NCBI GenBank assembly: GCA_016713535.1
Contig: JADJOY010000011.1
Span: 16,253 to 80,252 of the forward strand
Length of the DNA stretch: 64,000 bases
Reading direction: 5' to 3'
DNA from: Deltaproteobacteria bacterium
Lineage (GTDB): Bacteria > JADJOY01
Under the pieces are notes generated by a model. It searched no databases. It saw only the letters and a list, made by a program, of their open reading frames with translations, and was not told where the DNA came from. The position numbers and the translations under genes are program-made. Position 1 is the stretch's first letter; each line of letters begins with the position of its first letter. Of the stretch, positions 15,557 through 25,376 are shown one piece after another.

Positions 15557-16998
15557 GCGCGAGGACGGCGATGAATACGTTTCGATGGAGGGTGGTGGCC
15601 GGGCTCGTGGCGTGCGCGGCGGCGGGCTGCGAGTCGCCGCAGAGTGGGGAGGTCTTCGACGCGGCGCTGCTCTCGGACGGTCGCGTCGCGGCGGTGGGCT
15701 ACATCGGCCTCGACTCGCTCGAGCGGCCGGCGCTCACCGTGCTCGGCGCCGACGGCGCGGAGCAGTGGGTGCGCTACCTGGGCTCGAGCGGGATCGGTGG
15801 CCTGGAGGTCGGCACCGCGAACCGCGTCACGGTCGACGATCAAGACCGCATCGTCGTGGCCGGTTTCGTGCGCGCCGAGGGCGGCGGCGACGCGGGCGTC
15901 GTCGCGGCCTACGGCGAGGACGGTGGCTTCCTGTGGCAGGCGCGACCCTTCGAGGGTGGCGAGAGCGAGATCCGCGGCGTGACGACCCGAGGTGGGGACG
16001 TGGTCGTCACGGGATTCGCGCGGGTCGCCGGCGCGAGTGGCGAAGCCGATACCCAGGGTGTCCTGACGGCGAAGCTGCGCGGCTCGGACGGCGCGCTGCT
16101 GTGGAGCGACGTGCTCGCGGCTGGGCCCGACCGGCTCCACGTGACCAGTGGGCTCGCGATCGACGTGAGCGCGAGCGGCGACGTCGGCGTGACCGGCTGT
16201 GCGACGGCCGCCGACGGGCACAGTGACTGGCTCGCGGCGTCGTGGAGCGCCGCGGGCAGCCGCAACTGGGTGTCACGGCGGCGGGGCGGAGGCGACCTCG
16301 GGCAGGACGCCGGTGACCTGAGCGTGGCGGTGAAGGGCGGCTTCGACGTCGACGGTTCCTTCTACGCCGCCGGCACGCTCTTCGAGGGGCTCGAAGGCTC
16401 CAACGCCGAGCTCGCCAAGTACACGCCCGGGGGCGCGATCGAGTGGACCCGCTCGACGGGCGTCACGCTGCCGGACGGCTTGCCGAGCTACGACCGCGCC
16501 GGTGCGCTGGCGATCGGCGACGGCCGCGTCCACTACGGCGGCGCGGTGGCGACGAGCGTCGGCGGTTGGCTGCTCGACGAGAGCTTCGTCGCAGCGGTGA
16601 GCGCGGCGGGCGACACGGCGTGGACGAGCGGCTTCCCGGGGGTGGCGCTGAGCGGCGAGGAAGTGTTCGACATCGCCGCCGCCGGGAACGGCGCGGTCTA
16701 CGTCGCGGGCACAGCGTCCATCCACGGCTACGGGCGAGACCTGGCGGTGATGAAGCTCACCGAGGCCGGCGACGTGGTCTGGTCGGAGTCGCTCGACGGC
16801 GTGGCGAGCATCCTCGATCTCGACCGGATCGAGCGGATCGTGGCGCGCGAGGACGGCTTGATCGCGGTCGGCAAGATCGACTGGGGCTTCGGCGCCCACG
16901 TCGCGGCCGTGGTGAAGCTCGACCCGGTCGACGGCGCGCTGCTCTGGGCGTATCCCGAGACGCTCCAGGGCAACCAGAAGATCCACGTCGTGCGGTGA
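15553..16998 (+). CDS. Lipoprotein with SBBP/PQQ-like beta-propeller repeats
   Basis: The 481-residue protein has a lipoprotein signal (WRVVAGLVACAAAGC, Cys about residue 22). It is followed by repeated blades of the type DAALLSDGRVAAVGYIG, ALTVLGADGAEQWVRYLG and VTVDDQDRIVVAGFVRA, resembling SBBP or PQQ-type propeller repeats (about seven). Such proteins act as scaffolds or binders in the envelope. No enzymatic residue is evident. The translational overlap with the upstream secreted esterase suggests that the two work at the cell surface, perhaps with this protein binding the substrate or the esterase; that partnership is inference. Confidence 0.75.
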   Translation: MSARTAMNTFRWRVVAGLVACAAAGCESPQSGEVFDAALLSDGRVAAVGYIGLDSLERPALTVLGADGAEQWVRYLGSSGIGGLEVGTANRVTVDDQDRIVVAGFVRAEGGGDAGVVAAYGEDGGFLWQARPFEGGESEIRGVTTRGGDVVVTGFARVAGASGEADTQGVLTAKLRGSDGALLWSDVLAAGPDRLHVTSGLAIDVSASGDVGVTGCATAADGHSDWLAASWSAAGSRNWVSRRRGGGDLGQDAGDLSVAVKGGFDVDGSFYAAGTLFEGLEGSNAELAKYTPGGAIEWTRSTGVTLPDGLPSYDRAGALAIGDGRVHYGGAVATSVGGWLLDESFVAAVSAAGDTAWTSGFPGVALSGEEVFDIAAAGNGAVYVAGTASIHGYGRDLAVMKLTEAGDVVWSESLDGVASILDLDRIERIVAREDGLIAVGKIDWGFGAHVAAVVKLDPVDGALLWAYPETLQGNQKIHVVR

Positions 16999-17079
16999 GC
17001 GCGGCCGGGGCGTGAGCACGCCGAGTGGTCGTCGGCCTTCGAGAGGTCGGGCACGCCCTCGGCGGGCGGCCGGAGCGGC

Positions 17080-20000
17080 CTACGCCTTGGTGAGCGTGTA
17101 GCCGAGCTCGCTGCCCTCGATCTTGGCCGTCGCGGCGCCCGCGCCTGGAACGAGCTCGACCGCGAGCACCTCGCGCGCGATCGCGTCGTGGTGCGCCTCG
17201 ATCGCCGCGGCGAGCTCGCGGTCGTCGGTCGCCCAGCTCACGCGGATCCGGTCCGACACCTCGAGTCCCGCGTCCTTGCGCGCGGCCTGCCACGCGCTCA
17301 CCACCTCGCGGGCGAGGCCCTCACGCCTGAGCGCCGCGTCCACGGCGGTGTCGAGCACCACCGTGATGTGGCCGTTGGTCGCGGCCGCCGCGCCCTCTCG
17401 CGTGCTGCGCTGCAGCAGCACGTCCTCGAGCGCCAGCTTCTCGCCCTCGACGGTGATGCACTCGCCGCCCTCGAGGCGCGCGACCTCCTCGAAGCTCCAG
17501 GTCGCGAGGGTGGCGCCGATCGCCTTGAGCTTGGGACCGCAGCGCTTGCCCAGGGTCTTGAAGTTGGGCTTCACGGTGACGGTGGCGAAAGCACTCTCGT
17601 CGGCGTCCACCGCCACCACCTTCACGTTGACCTCGTCCTGGATCAGCGCGGCGAGCGCCATCACCCGCTCGCGCAGCGCCGCGTCGCGGTGCACCACCGT
17701 GAGCCGCGCGAGCGGGCTGGCGCACCTTGAGGCGGTGGTCCTCGCGGATCTTGCGCGCCAGCGACGCCACCTCGCGCGCCACCGCCATGCGCTCCTCGAG
17801 CGCCACGTCCACCCGCGCCGCGTCGGCGAGCGGATAGTCGCAGAAGTGGACACTCTCGGGAGCCGCCGGGTCCACCGCGCGCACCAGCCGCTGGTGGATG
17901 GTCTCGGTGAGGAACGGCATGAACGGCGCGAGCAGCCTCGCGAACGTCACCAGCACCTCGTAGAGCGTGGCGTAGGCGGCGTTCTTGTCGGCGGGGTCGT
18001 CGTTCTTCCAGAACCGCGGGCGCGAGCGGCGGATGTACCAGTTGGTGAGGTCGTCGATGAACGCGACCAGGCGCGGCACCACCGCGTAGAGCCGGTAGCC
18101 CTCCATCTCGCGGTTCACGTCGCGCGCCAGGCTCTGCAGCACCGAGAGCACCCAGCGGTCGATGTCGGGCCGCTCGCTCGGCGCAGGGGCCTCCGCCGCG
18201 CGCGGGTCCCAGCCGTCGACACTCGCGTACGTGGTGAAGAACGTGAGCGCGTGCCAGGTGGGCAGCACCACGCCGCGCACGATCGCCTCGAGCCCGCGTT
18301 CCGAGAAGCGCAGCGGCTCGCCGCGCACCACCGGTGAATCGATCAGGTAAGCGCGCAGCGCGTCCGCGCCGAAGCGGTCGAGGACGTCGTTCGGGTCGGG
18401 GTAGTTCTTCTTGCGCTTGCTCATCTTCTGGCCGTCTTCGGCCAGGATGAGCCCGTTCACCACCACGTTGCGGTACGGCGACTTGCCGAACAGCGACACG
18501 CCGAGGACCAGCAGCGTGTAGAACCAGCCGCGGGTCTGGTCGAGCCCCTCGGCGATGAAGTGCGCCGGGAAGAAGTCGTCGAAGCGCTCGCCGTTCTCGA
18601 ACGGGTAGTGCTGCTGGGCGTACGGCATGGCCCCCGACTCGAACCAGCAGTCGAGGACCTCGGGCGTGCGCCGGTAGGTCTTGCCGTCGCGGCGGATCAC
18701 GATCGGGTCGACGACGTGCTTGTGGAGGTCGGCGACGCGCACGCCGGAGAGCTGCTCGAGCTCGTCGATGCCGCCGACGCAGATCACGTCGCCGGGGTCG
18801 TCCTCGTTGACCCACAGCGGGATGCACGAGCCCCAGAAGCGGTTGCGGCTGATGTTCCAGTCGTTCGCCTCGCGCAGCCAGTTGCCGAAGCGCGCGGCCC
18901 CCACCGCCTCGGGGATCCAGTGGATGTCGTCGTTGGCGGCGACCAGGGCGTCGCGCTGCTCGGCGACCTTCACGTACCAGGCGTCGATGGCGCGGTAGAT
19001 GAGCGGCGTCTCGGTGCGGTAGCAGAACGGGTAGCTGTGGACGAGGGTCTCCTGGCGGATGATCTTTCCCTCGTCCTTGAGGCGCCGGATGAGGCCCTTG
19101 TCGGCGTCCTTGCAGTGCTGCCCGGCGAGGTCGGGCGTGGCGGCGGTGAAGCGCGCCTCCGCGTCGAGCGGGTCGACCAGCGCGATCCCCGCCGCCTTGC
19201 CCACCCGGAAGTCGTCCTCGCCGTAAGCCGGCGCGATGTGGACGATGCCGGTGCCGTCCTCGGTCGACACGAAGTCGTCGACCACCACCACGAACGAGTT
19301 GGGATGGTTCGTGAAGTACGGGAAGAGCGGCTCGTAGGTGATCCCGGCGAGCTTGCGCCCCGGCATCCGCGCCACCACCTCGGCGCCCTGGCCGCCCGGG
19401 TAGTAGGCGGCGAGCCGCGCCTCGGCGAGCAGGTAGTGGTCGCCCGAGGCGGCGTCGCGCACCGCCACGTATTCGATCGCCGGCCCGACACAGAGCGCGA
19501 GGTTGGCGGGCAGCGTCCACGGCGTGGTCGTCCACGCCAGCAGGTAGAGGTCCTCGGGCAGCCCCAGCGCCTCGTGCCCGCCGGCGGCGCGGAAGCGCAG
19601 CGTGATCGCCGGGTCCTGGACGTCCTTGTAGTTGCTGCCCGCCTCGAAGTTGCTGAGCGGAGTCGTGAGCTTCCAGCTGTAGGGCATGATGCGGTGCGAG
19701 CGGTACACGCGGCCGCGCTCCCAGAGCTGCTTGAAGACCCACCACACCGACTCCATGAACGCGGGGTCCATGGTCTTGTAGTCGTCGTCGAAGTCGACCC
19801 ACCGCCCCATGCGGGTCACGGTCTTGCGCCACTCCTCGACGTAGGTCTGCACCATCGTCCGGCACGTCTCGTTGAAGACGTCGACGCCGGTGGCGAGGAT
19901 GTCGGCGCTGCCCGCGAGCCCGAGGGCCTCCTGCGCGAGCGCCTCGATGGGGAGGCCGTGGCAGTCCCACCCGAAGCGCCGCTCGACGCGGTAGCCGCGC

Positions 20001-20230
20001 ATGCACCAGTAGCGCGGCACGATGTCCTTGATGGTGCCGGCGAGGAGGTGGCCGTAGTGGGGTGCGCCGGTGGCGAACGGTGGGCCGTCGTAGAACACGA
20101 ACTCGGGGCCGCCCTCGCGGCGGCGGTTCGACTCACGGAACGCGTCGAGGCGCTCCCACAGCGCGAGGATCTCCTGCTCGAGCGCGGGGAAGCTCGGATC
20201 CGAAGGCAGCTTGCTGAAGGGGCCGGTCAT
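17080..20230 (-). CDS. ileS: Isoleucyl-tRNA synthetase (one-base frameshift near the 3' end)
   Basis: This is the cytosolic class Ia synthetase charging tRNA-Ile. Seen are the HIGH-type motif (PHYGHL, about residue 58), the editing (CP1) domain, KMSKRKKNYPDP as the KMSKS loop, and the anticodon-binding region (YIRRSRPRFWKND). The ATG encodes MTGPFSKLPSDPSFPALEQE. A shift occurs at the GGG run 17714-17716 (plus strand): removing one base joins DHRLKVRQP to LARLTVVHRDAALRERV and gives 1049 residues, the usual length of the longer (eukaryote-like) IleRS type with its C-terminal extension through GYTLTKA. Because the gene is essential, the shift is almost certainly a sequence error. Confidence 0.93.
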
Positions 20231-20626
20231 GGTCGCCGTGCGCCGAAGGAGCGGCCGTCCGCGCCGTCCATCGCGAAGAGAAGGGCGCCGCTCGTCGCGA
20301 CGCCCGGTGGTTCTCGCCGGGAAAAGATCGCCCGGAAGGCTTGTCCGCGACGCGCTCCAAGGCAAGCGAGCGCGGCCATCGGTGCGGCCTGCGGGGCCTG
20401 TCTGACCGACCACGAAGCGGCGCGCCCGGCCGGGCTCCGCACCGCAGCGACCGTAGCGCGGGGGCTCGTCCCCCGCGGCCGGCTCTGCGGGGGACGAGGC
20501 CCCCGCGCTACGAAGGCGATCCGATCCGTGTGCGCTCATCCGGGTGAGCGTCCGCACACCACGACCCCGCAAGAAAAGGCCGTCGCCGCATTGCGCGCGA
20601 GGTGAGCGCAGGCGCATGATCGACCG
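20231..20626. other. Divergent intergenic region upstream of ileS and the FG-GAP gene
   Basis: There is no gene with coding character. It contains the long hairpin at 20452-20512 and, near 20636-20670, an unusually AT-rich patch (ttgtatatttcgcaatcatc) that overlaps the assigned 5' end of the FG-GAP gene and could be its promoter. The ileS promoter is not obvious. Confidence 0.5.
20452..20512. repeat. Long near-perfect inverted repeat (25-bp arms)
   Basis: The left arm runs 20452-20476 and the right arm 20487-20512. The arms differ by a single inserted G and are separated by ggccggctct. The core reads cgtagcgcgggggctcgtcc. A diverged copy is at 55885-55944 between rimI and the alkaline phosphatase gene, so this is a dispersed palindromic element rather than a gene-specific terminator. 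Confidence 0.8.
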
Positions 20627-22357
20627 GTGACGATCCCGCGGTTGTATATTTCGCAATCATCTAATCGTTTCTTCTTGCCCGCCGTGGCGGTCGCGCTGCT
20701 CGCGCTGGCCGCCGCGCCGGGGTTCGCCCGCGCCGCCACGCCGTGGGCGCAGTTCGAGGCCGACCACCCCTCCGCGAGCGGTGCTTATGGTGCGTCCGTC
20801 GCCATGGAGGGATCGATCCTCGTCGTCGGGCAGATCGAGGACCAGTCGCCCGGCAGCTTCGTCACGGTCGGTCCAGGGCGCGCGTTCGTCTACGAGTTCC
20901 GGGGCGGAAGCTGGCACCAAGAGCAGGTGTTGACCGGCTCGGACGCGGTGCCGGGCAGCCGCTTCGGGGCCGCGATCGCGCTCCGCGGCGACTGGCTGCT
21001 GATCGGTGCGAGCGGGCAGATCCGCGTCGACGGCTCGTCGACGGTCCAGGGCGCGGTCTACGTCTTCCGCCGCGGGCCGAGCGGCTGGACCGAGGTCCAG
21101 AAGCTCGTCGCGGCGGATGGTGAGGTCGGTGACCTGTTCGGGTACGCGATCGCCGTCCAGGGAAACGTCGCGGTGGTCGCCGCATTCCTCGAGGACATCG
21201 AGTTCATTCCGGTCGTGGTCGACACGGGAGCGGTCTATCTCTTCGAGCTCGGCGGCAACGTCTGGACGCAGACCCAGCGCCTGCTCACCATCGGCGTCAC
21301 GACGAACGCGCACTTCGGCGAGACCGTCGCCATCGACGGCGGCACCATCCTCGTCGGCGCGCACCTCGCCGACGTGGGCGCGGAGGCCTACGCCGGCGAG
21401 GCGTTCGTGTTCGAGCGCAACCCGGACGGGAGCTGGCCCGGGCTGCAGTCGCAGAACCTCGTGGCGAGCGATGCGGCCAGCGGCGATCGCTTCGGGCAAT
21501 ACGTCGCGATCCAGGGCGACGAGATGATCATCGGCGCGCGCCGCGACGAGGACCACGGCGTCAACTCGGGCTCCGCGTACGTGTTCCGGCGCGCCGCGCC
21601 GGGGAGCCCGTGGGTTCAGACCCAGAAGCTGCTCGCCTCCGACGGCGAGGCGGGTCAGGTGTTCGGGCATGCGGTGGCGATCCACGACGACCGGATCATG
21701 GTCGGCGCGCCGGCCGCGACCGACGCGAACCAGCGGCCCGGCGACGTGTACGTGTTCGAGCGCGCCTTGCCCGCGAACACGTGGGTCGAGCGGGAGCGGG
21801 TCGTGCCCGCCGACGGCGCTGCCGGCGATGGATTCGGCTCGGCGATCGCCCTTCTCGGCACCACGCTCGCCGTGGGCTCGATGCTCCACGACCATGGCGC
21901 GACCGACGCGGGGAAGGTCTACGTGTACTCGCCGGACGATCCCGACCACGACGGCGTGCCTGCGCCCTACGACGTCTGCCCGCTCGATCCGGATCCGGCC
22001 CAGCTCGACGCCGACGGCGATGGAGTGGGTGACGTGTGTGATGCCTGCGAGGATCGGGACGGCGACGGCTACGGCTTGCCGCCCGCGCCCGGCTGCGCGG
22101 GGTCCGGGCTCGACTGCGACGACGGCGACGCCGCGGTCCACCCCGGCGCGGTCGAGGTCCCGACCAACGGCGTCGACGAGGACTGCAATCCCGCGACACC
22201 GGGTGGCTGCAGCTCCCAGCTCGCCTCGGCGTCGGTCGGTGCCGGCAGCGGCGGGAGCGGATTCCCTGCCGCCGACCTCGGCGTCTACGCCGCCGCCGCG
22301 TTCCTGGTGGTGCGCCGGAAGCGCCGGCCGGCCAGTCGCAGCAGGTGCGCGGGCTGA
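20627..22357 (+). CDS. Secreted FG-GAP-repeat protein with MopE metal-binding motif and C-terminal anchor
   Basis: The protein is 576 residues from a GTG; the exact start is uncertain because the first codons lie in an AT-rich, promoter-like patch. A signal peptide (LPAVAVALLALAAAPGFARA) precedes about seven FG-GAP-like blades (YGASVAMEGSILVVG, RFGAAIALRGDWLLIG, LFGYAIAVQGNVAVVA, HFGETVAIDGGTILVG, and so on), predicting a seven-bladed propeller. Next come calcium-type repeats (DADGDGVGDVCDACEDRDGD) and the MopE-type motif GLDCDDGDAAVHPGAVEV. The tail has TPGGCSSQLA, a Gly/Ser linker, a hydrophobic segment and RRKRR, resembling MYXO-CTERM sorting signals. The last 73 bp overlap a convergent gene. 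Probably a surface-anchored adhesin or binder (inference). Confidence 0.78.
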   Translation: MTIPRLYISQSSNRFFLPAVAVALLALAAAPGFARAATPWAQFEADHPSASGAYGASVAMEGSILVVGQIEDQSPGSFVTVGPGRAFVYEFRGGSWHQEQVLTGSDAVPGSRFGAAIALRGDWLLIGASGQIRVDGSSTVQGAVYVFRRGPSGWTEVQKLVAADGEVGDLFGYAIAVQGNVAVVAAFLEDIEFIPVVVDTGAVYLFELGGNVWTQTQRLLTIGVTTNAHFGETVAIDGGTILVGAHLADVGAEAYAGEAFVFERNPDGSWPGLQSQNLVASDAASGDRFGQYVAIQGDEMIIGARRDEDHGVNSGSAYVFRRAAPGSPWVQTQKLLASDGEAGQVFGHAVAIHDDRIMVGAPAATDANQRPGDVYVFERALPANTWVERERVVPADGAAGDGFGSAIALLGTTLAVGSMLHDHGATDAGKVYVYSPDDPDHDGVPAPYDVCPLDPDPAQLDADGDGVGDVCDACEDRDGDGYGLPPAPGCAGSGLDCDDGDAAVHPGAVEVPTNGVDEDCNPATPGGCSSQLASASVGAGSGGSGFPAADLGVYAAAAFLVVRRKRRPASRSRCAG

Positions 22358-22998
22358 CGGGTGAGGGGCAGCTCGCGCGGCGCGGCCGGGAAGGCCTGCG
22401 CGCAGTAGTCGAGGAAGCCGACCAGGCTGTAGTGCTCGGGGGCGAGCGGCGAGCCCGCCTCCTCGGGGGTGGGGTAGTCGAGGCGCTCGGCGCGCGCCAC
22501 CCAGCCCTGGGCGCCCAGGAACTCGCGGTAGTAGTCGGCGGCGCGCGGCAGGATCCACGCCACCAGCGCGTTGAGGCGCCGCGCCCGCGGGCTGGTGCCC
22601 TCGATCAACTCCTCGGTGCGGGCGCGGAAGCGAGCCAGGCCGTCGGGGTGCGTCTGGATCACCTGCAGGTCGAAGACCGGCATCCCCTGGTGGTAGGTGA
22701 GGTGGAGGTGCTTGCACACCGAGCCGAAGCGCGCGGCGAGCGCGGGTCCGGTGCGCAGATGATCGAGCCCCACCGCGCCGAGGATCAGCGGCTGGCGCAG
22801 CACCGGGTGGCCGAGCGGCGCGCCCACGTAGCGCCGCTCGGCGGTGGCGTCCGAGCTGAGCACGAACGGCGTCATCTCGATCGTGCCCTGCACGAGCTGC
22901 CAGCGGGTGGGCAGCCGCGTGAGCAGCCCGGCGTCGGTGAAGACGCGCAGGCGGTCGGCGAAGGGCGCGCGCGGGTCGGTCGCGGAGGGGTCGGTCAT
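22285..22998 (-). CDS. Conserved-looking protein of unknown function
   Basis: The ATG-initiated product has 237 residues, starting MTDPSATDPRAPFADRLRVF. It is largely alpha-helical with an aromatic/His-rich centre (SVCKHLHLTYHQGMPVFDLQ) and a proline-rich C-terminal half. There is no signal peptide or membrane segment. I do not recognise the family. Coding character is supported by normal composition and a well-placed promoter-like repeat upstream. Its 3' end overlaps the convergent FG-GAP gene by 73 bp, which is unusual and means one of the two C-termini might be affected by an undetected frameshift. Confidence 0.6.
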   Translation of the reverse strand: MTDPSATDPRAPFADRLRVFTDAGLLTRLPTRWQLVQGTIEMTPFVLSSDATAERRYVGAPLGHPVLRQPLILGAVGLDHLRTGPALAARFGSVCKHLHLTYHQGMPVFDLQVIQTHPDGLARFRARTEELIEGTSPRARRLNALVAWILPRAADYYREFLGAQGWVARAERLDYPTPEEAGSPLAPEHYSLVGFLDYCAQAFPAAPRELPLTRQPAHLLRLAGRRFRRTTRNAAAA

Positions 22999-23053
22999 CG
23001 TCACGCCCGCCGTGGGGTGCGACCGGCCGGGTTGGGCGGTCGCGCGCGGCGGG

Positions 23054-23084
23054 CGTGACGATTCTATATGCAACGTCACGATTC
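23054..23084 (-). promoter_or_regulatory. Direct-repeat promoter region of the 22998 gene
   Basis: Two copies of an 11-bp sequence (cgtgacgattc at 23054-23064 and cgtcacgattc at 23074-23084) occur with a 20-bp period, about two helical turns. They flank an AT-rich tatatg that reads CATATAGAAT on the minus strand, a plausible -10 element. The arrangement suggests a regulator binding one face of the helix over the promoter. Confidence 0.4.
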
Positions 23085-23229
23085 GTAGCGACCGGTCTCG
23101 GCGTCCCATCGGCTTCGGCGGCGACGAAGCGCCGCCCTCCAGCCCGTTCGGCGCAAGGGCGATCCAAATCGTGGTGGCCCATTTAGCCAACGAACGCGTC
23201 GAGCGCGCGCCCGGTCGGGTGCGCGCCGC

Positions 23230-23796
23230 TCACGTGCGCGCGGCGCCGAGGCTCGCGCCGATCTGCTCGATGGCGGCGCGCTCGGCGCGCGAGATGGCGC
23301 CGAGCCCGAGCAACCCACCCGCGGCGTTCGCGACCGCCTCGGCGTCCTGGAGCAGTCGCCAACGCTCGTCGGGCGCGATGCCGTGGAGGCGGTACTCGGC
23401 GGTGAGGGCGTGCCAGGCCCGCGACCAATCGGGCTCGGGGCGCCGCTCGAGCCAGCTCTCGAGGAGGTTCTGCGCCGCAGCGCCGGGGACCAGCCCGAGG
23501 CCCTTTGCGCCGTCCATGAGCCGCGCGCGCTCCTCGGGCGCCACCGAGCCGTCCGCCCACGCCACCTCCACGAGGGGGAGCAGGTGGAACGCCGTGGCGT
23601 TGTCGACGGTGAGGCCGAGCGAGAGCAGCCTCGGCATCCACTCCGAGTTGGGGCGGCCGAGCGCCTCCGCGAGGCGACTCGCCGCGAGGGCACGGTCGGC
23701 CTCCAAGCGGCGCTCCGCGAGGCGCTCGGAGTCGAGCTGGCGGAAGTGCTCGTCTTCGAGGTTGCGTGGGCCGTGGGACTGGGCTTTGGGTTCCAT
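23230..23796 (-). CDS. TerB-like helical protein
   Basis: The 188-residue cytosolic protein has a central segment HLLPLVEVAWADGSVAPEER followed by ARLMDGAKGLGL. This matches the first half of TerB/DjlA-N-type helical bundles (the AxADGxVxxEE signature) known from tellurite-resistance and membrane-stress loci. The second half repeats a similar helical pattern (LLGLGAISRAERAAIEQIG). The ATG has a GGAGGAG site seven bases upstream. Neighbours give no functional clue. Assignment to TerB is by motif only. Confidence 0.6.
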   Translation of the reverse strand: MEPKAQSHGPRNLEDEHFRQLDSERLAERRLEADRALAASRLAEALGRPNSEWMPRLLSLGLTVDNATAFHLLPLVEVAWADGSVAPEERARLMDGAKGLGLVPGAAAQNLLESWLERRPEPDWSRAWHALTAEYRLHGIAPDERWRLLQDAEAVANAAGGLLGLGAISRAERAAIEQIGASLGAART

Positions 23797-24055
23797 CGCG
23801 GTGCTCCTCCGTGAGCGGTACGAGGTTCGTTCGCTCGTGAACGTAAGGGCCGGTCGCCGCGCTGAAAAATAGAAACTTCGATGTCGATGGATCGGCTATG
23901 CCGATGAGCCTTGCCGGCTCGGTTGCGTTCCGCACGCCACCGCTCGCCGAGCCATCCGGGTTAGCCTCGCGCGGCTCGTGTGTCGGCGCTCACGGACACG
24001 CGGGACGCGATCCAACCACGATCCTGCGCTCGCGGTCACCGGAAGAGCACGAACC

Positions 24056-25348
24056 ATGAACACGATCCCGAGCTCGTTCCCCGCCGTGATCTTCGATCGC
24101 CTGCTCGACTCGTTCCAGGCGATCGGCGAGATGATGATCCAGCTCGAGCTCCACCTGCGATCGCGGGTGGACGCGGAGCGGCTCGGGCGTGCCCTCGACC
24201 TCGCCTACGACGCCGAGCCCGTGCTCGGCTGCCGCTACGTCGCGGGCGCCTGGCGCTCGCGCTGGGAGCGGCTCGCGCCGGGCGAGCGGGCGGGGCTGCG
24301 CGTGGTGCAAGACCCCGCGGCGTTCGAGGGGTTCAAGCACGAGCCGATCCGGAGCGAGCGCGGGCCGCAGCTCCTCGCGTGCCTGTGGCGGCGCGACGGC
24401 GGCGATCGCGTGCTGTTCAAGATCGGCCATCGCGTGGGGGACACCGGCGCGCTCAAGGAGGCGGCCGCGATCGTCGCGGACCTCTACGCCAAGCTCGGCC
24501 AGGATCCCGCGCACGTCCCGGCGCCGAACCTGGCAGGCGAGCGGGGAGTGGGGCAGATCGCGCGCCGTGTGCCCTTCCGGGCGTGGCCGCGGATCTACCT
24601 CAACTCGCTCCGCGAGACGCGCTCGAACGGGGTGCCGCTCAGGACGCGAGCGCTGGTGCTGAGCGGACCCCACGAGCCGTACGCTTATGTCTGCCGGCAC
24701 CTCGATCGCGAGCACGTCGCGCGAGTGGTGACGTTCGCGCGTGCCCGCGGCGGCACGATCAACGACGTGGTGATCGCGGCGTTCCTGCGCGCCATCGGGG
24801 CGCTCACGCCGCCCGACCCGAAGGCGCGTTTCCGGCTCATGACCACCGTCGACCTGCGGCGCTGGTACCTGCCGAGCGGGCGCGGCGGCGCGGTTTGCAA
24901 CCTGAGCGCCTTCGAGTTCCCCAACGTGGGTGTGGACGTCGGCGCCGGGCTCGCCGAGACGCTGGCTCGCGTGACCGCGTTCTCGCGGGCGCGCAAGGCG
25001 AGCTGGATCGGGCTCAACGGGGTTGCCGGCACCTTGCCGGGCTTGATCTTCCTGCCGCCGGCGTGGCTCAACGCGCTGATGCGCGCGATCTCGCGGTTCA
25101 CGCTCGGCACGGGGAACGCGCCCAACACCCTCACCAACCTGGGACCGATCGAGCCCGAGGCGGTGCGCTTCGACACCGTGCCCGAGCGCGCCTTCTTGCT
25201 CGCGCCGCCGATGTACGCGCCGATCCTCGGCGTGGGGCTGAGCGGCTACCAGGGCGAGCTCAGCCTCTCGGCCGCCGTGTCGATCGAGAGCGTCGCGACG
25301 GTCGAGCGCTTCTTCGAGCCGGTCGTGCGCGAGCTCGACGCCGCCTGA
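24056..25348 (+). CDS. Condensation-domain / alcohol-acyltransferase-like enzyme
   Basis: The 430-residue protein has the two-lobed chloramphenicol-acetyltransferase-like fold of condensation, PapA and wax-ester-synthase enzymes. The active-site motif appears as KIGHRVGDTGALKEA (canonical HHxxxDG, here HRxxDTG). Downstream signatures are GTINDVVIAAFLRAIG, RFRLMTTVDLRRWYL and a C-terminal TNLGPIEPEAVRFD (the NxGxx(E/D) block). Such enzymes transfer an acyl group from CoA or a carrier protein to an alcohol or amine. The second His of the motif is the catalytic base in the family and corresponds here to the single His of GHRVGD. The substrate is unknown. The gene is followed by the repeat array. 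Confidence 0.75.
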   Translation: MNTIPSSFPAVIFDRLLDSFQAIGEMMIQLELHLRSRVDAERLGRALDLAYDAEPVLGCRYVAGAWRSRWERLAPGERAGLRVVQDPAAFEGFKHEPIRSERGPQLLACLWRRDGGDRVLFKIGHRVGDTGALKEAAAIVADLYAKLGQDPAHVPAPNLAGERGVGQIARRVPFRAWPRIYLNSLRETRSNGVPLRTRALVLSGPHEPYAYVCRHLDREHVARVVTFARARGGTINDVVIAAFLRAIGALTPPDPKARFRLMTTVDLRRWYLPSGRGGAVCNLSAFEFPNVGVDVGAGLAETLARVTAFSRARKASWIGLNGVAGTLPGLIFLPPAWLNALMRAISRFTLGTGNAPNTLTNLGPIEPEAVRFDTVPERAFLLAPPMYAPILGVGLSGYQGELSLSAAVSIESVATVERFFEPVVRELDAA

Positions 25349-25376
25349 GATCGCCGTACGCGGCGGTCGCATCCTC

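Noticed and set aside
18560-20605. 681-codon plus-strand frame antisense to ileS
   Set aside because: Antisense shadow of a conserved synthetase; the sequence is Val/Arg/Glu-rich without domains.
20657-23182. 841-codon minus-strand frame across the FG-GAP gene
   Set aside because: Composition is that of a third-position GC shadow; the opposite strand carries recognisable repeats and motifs.
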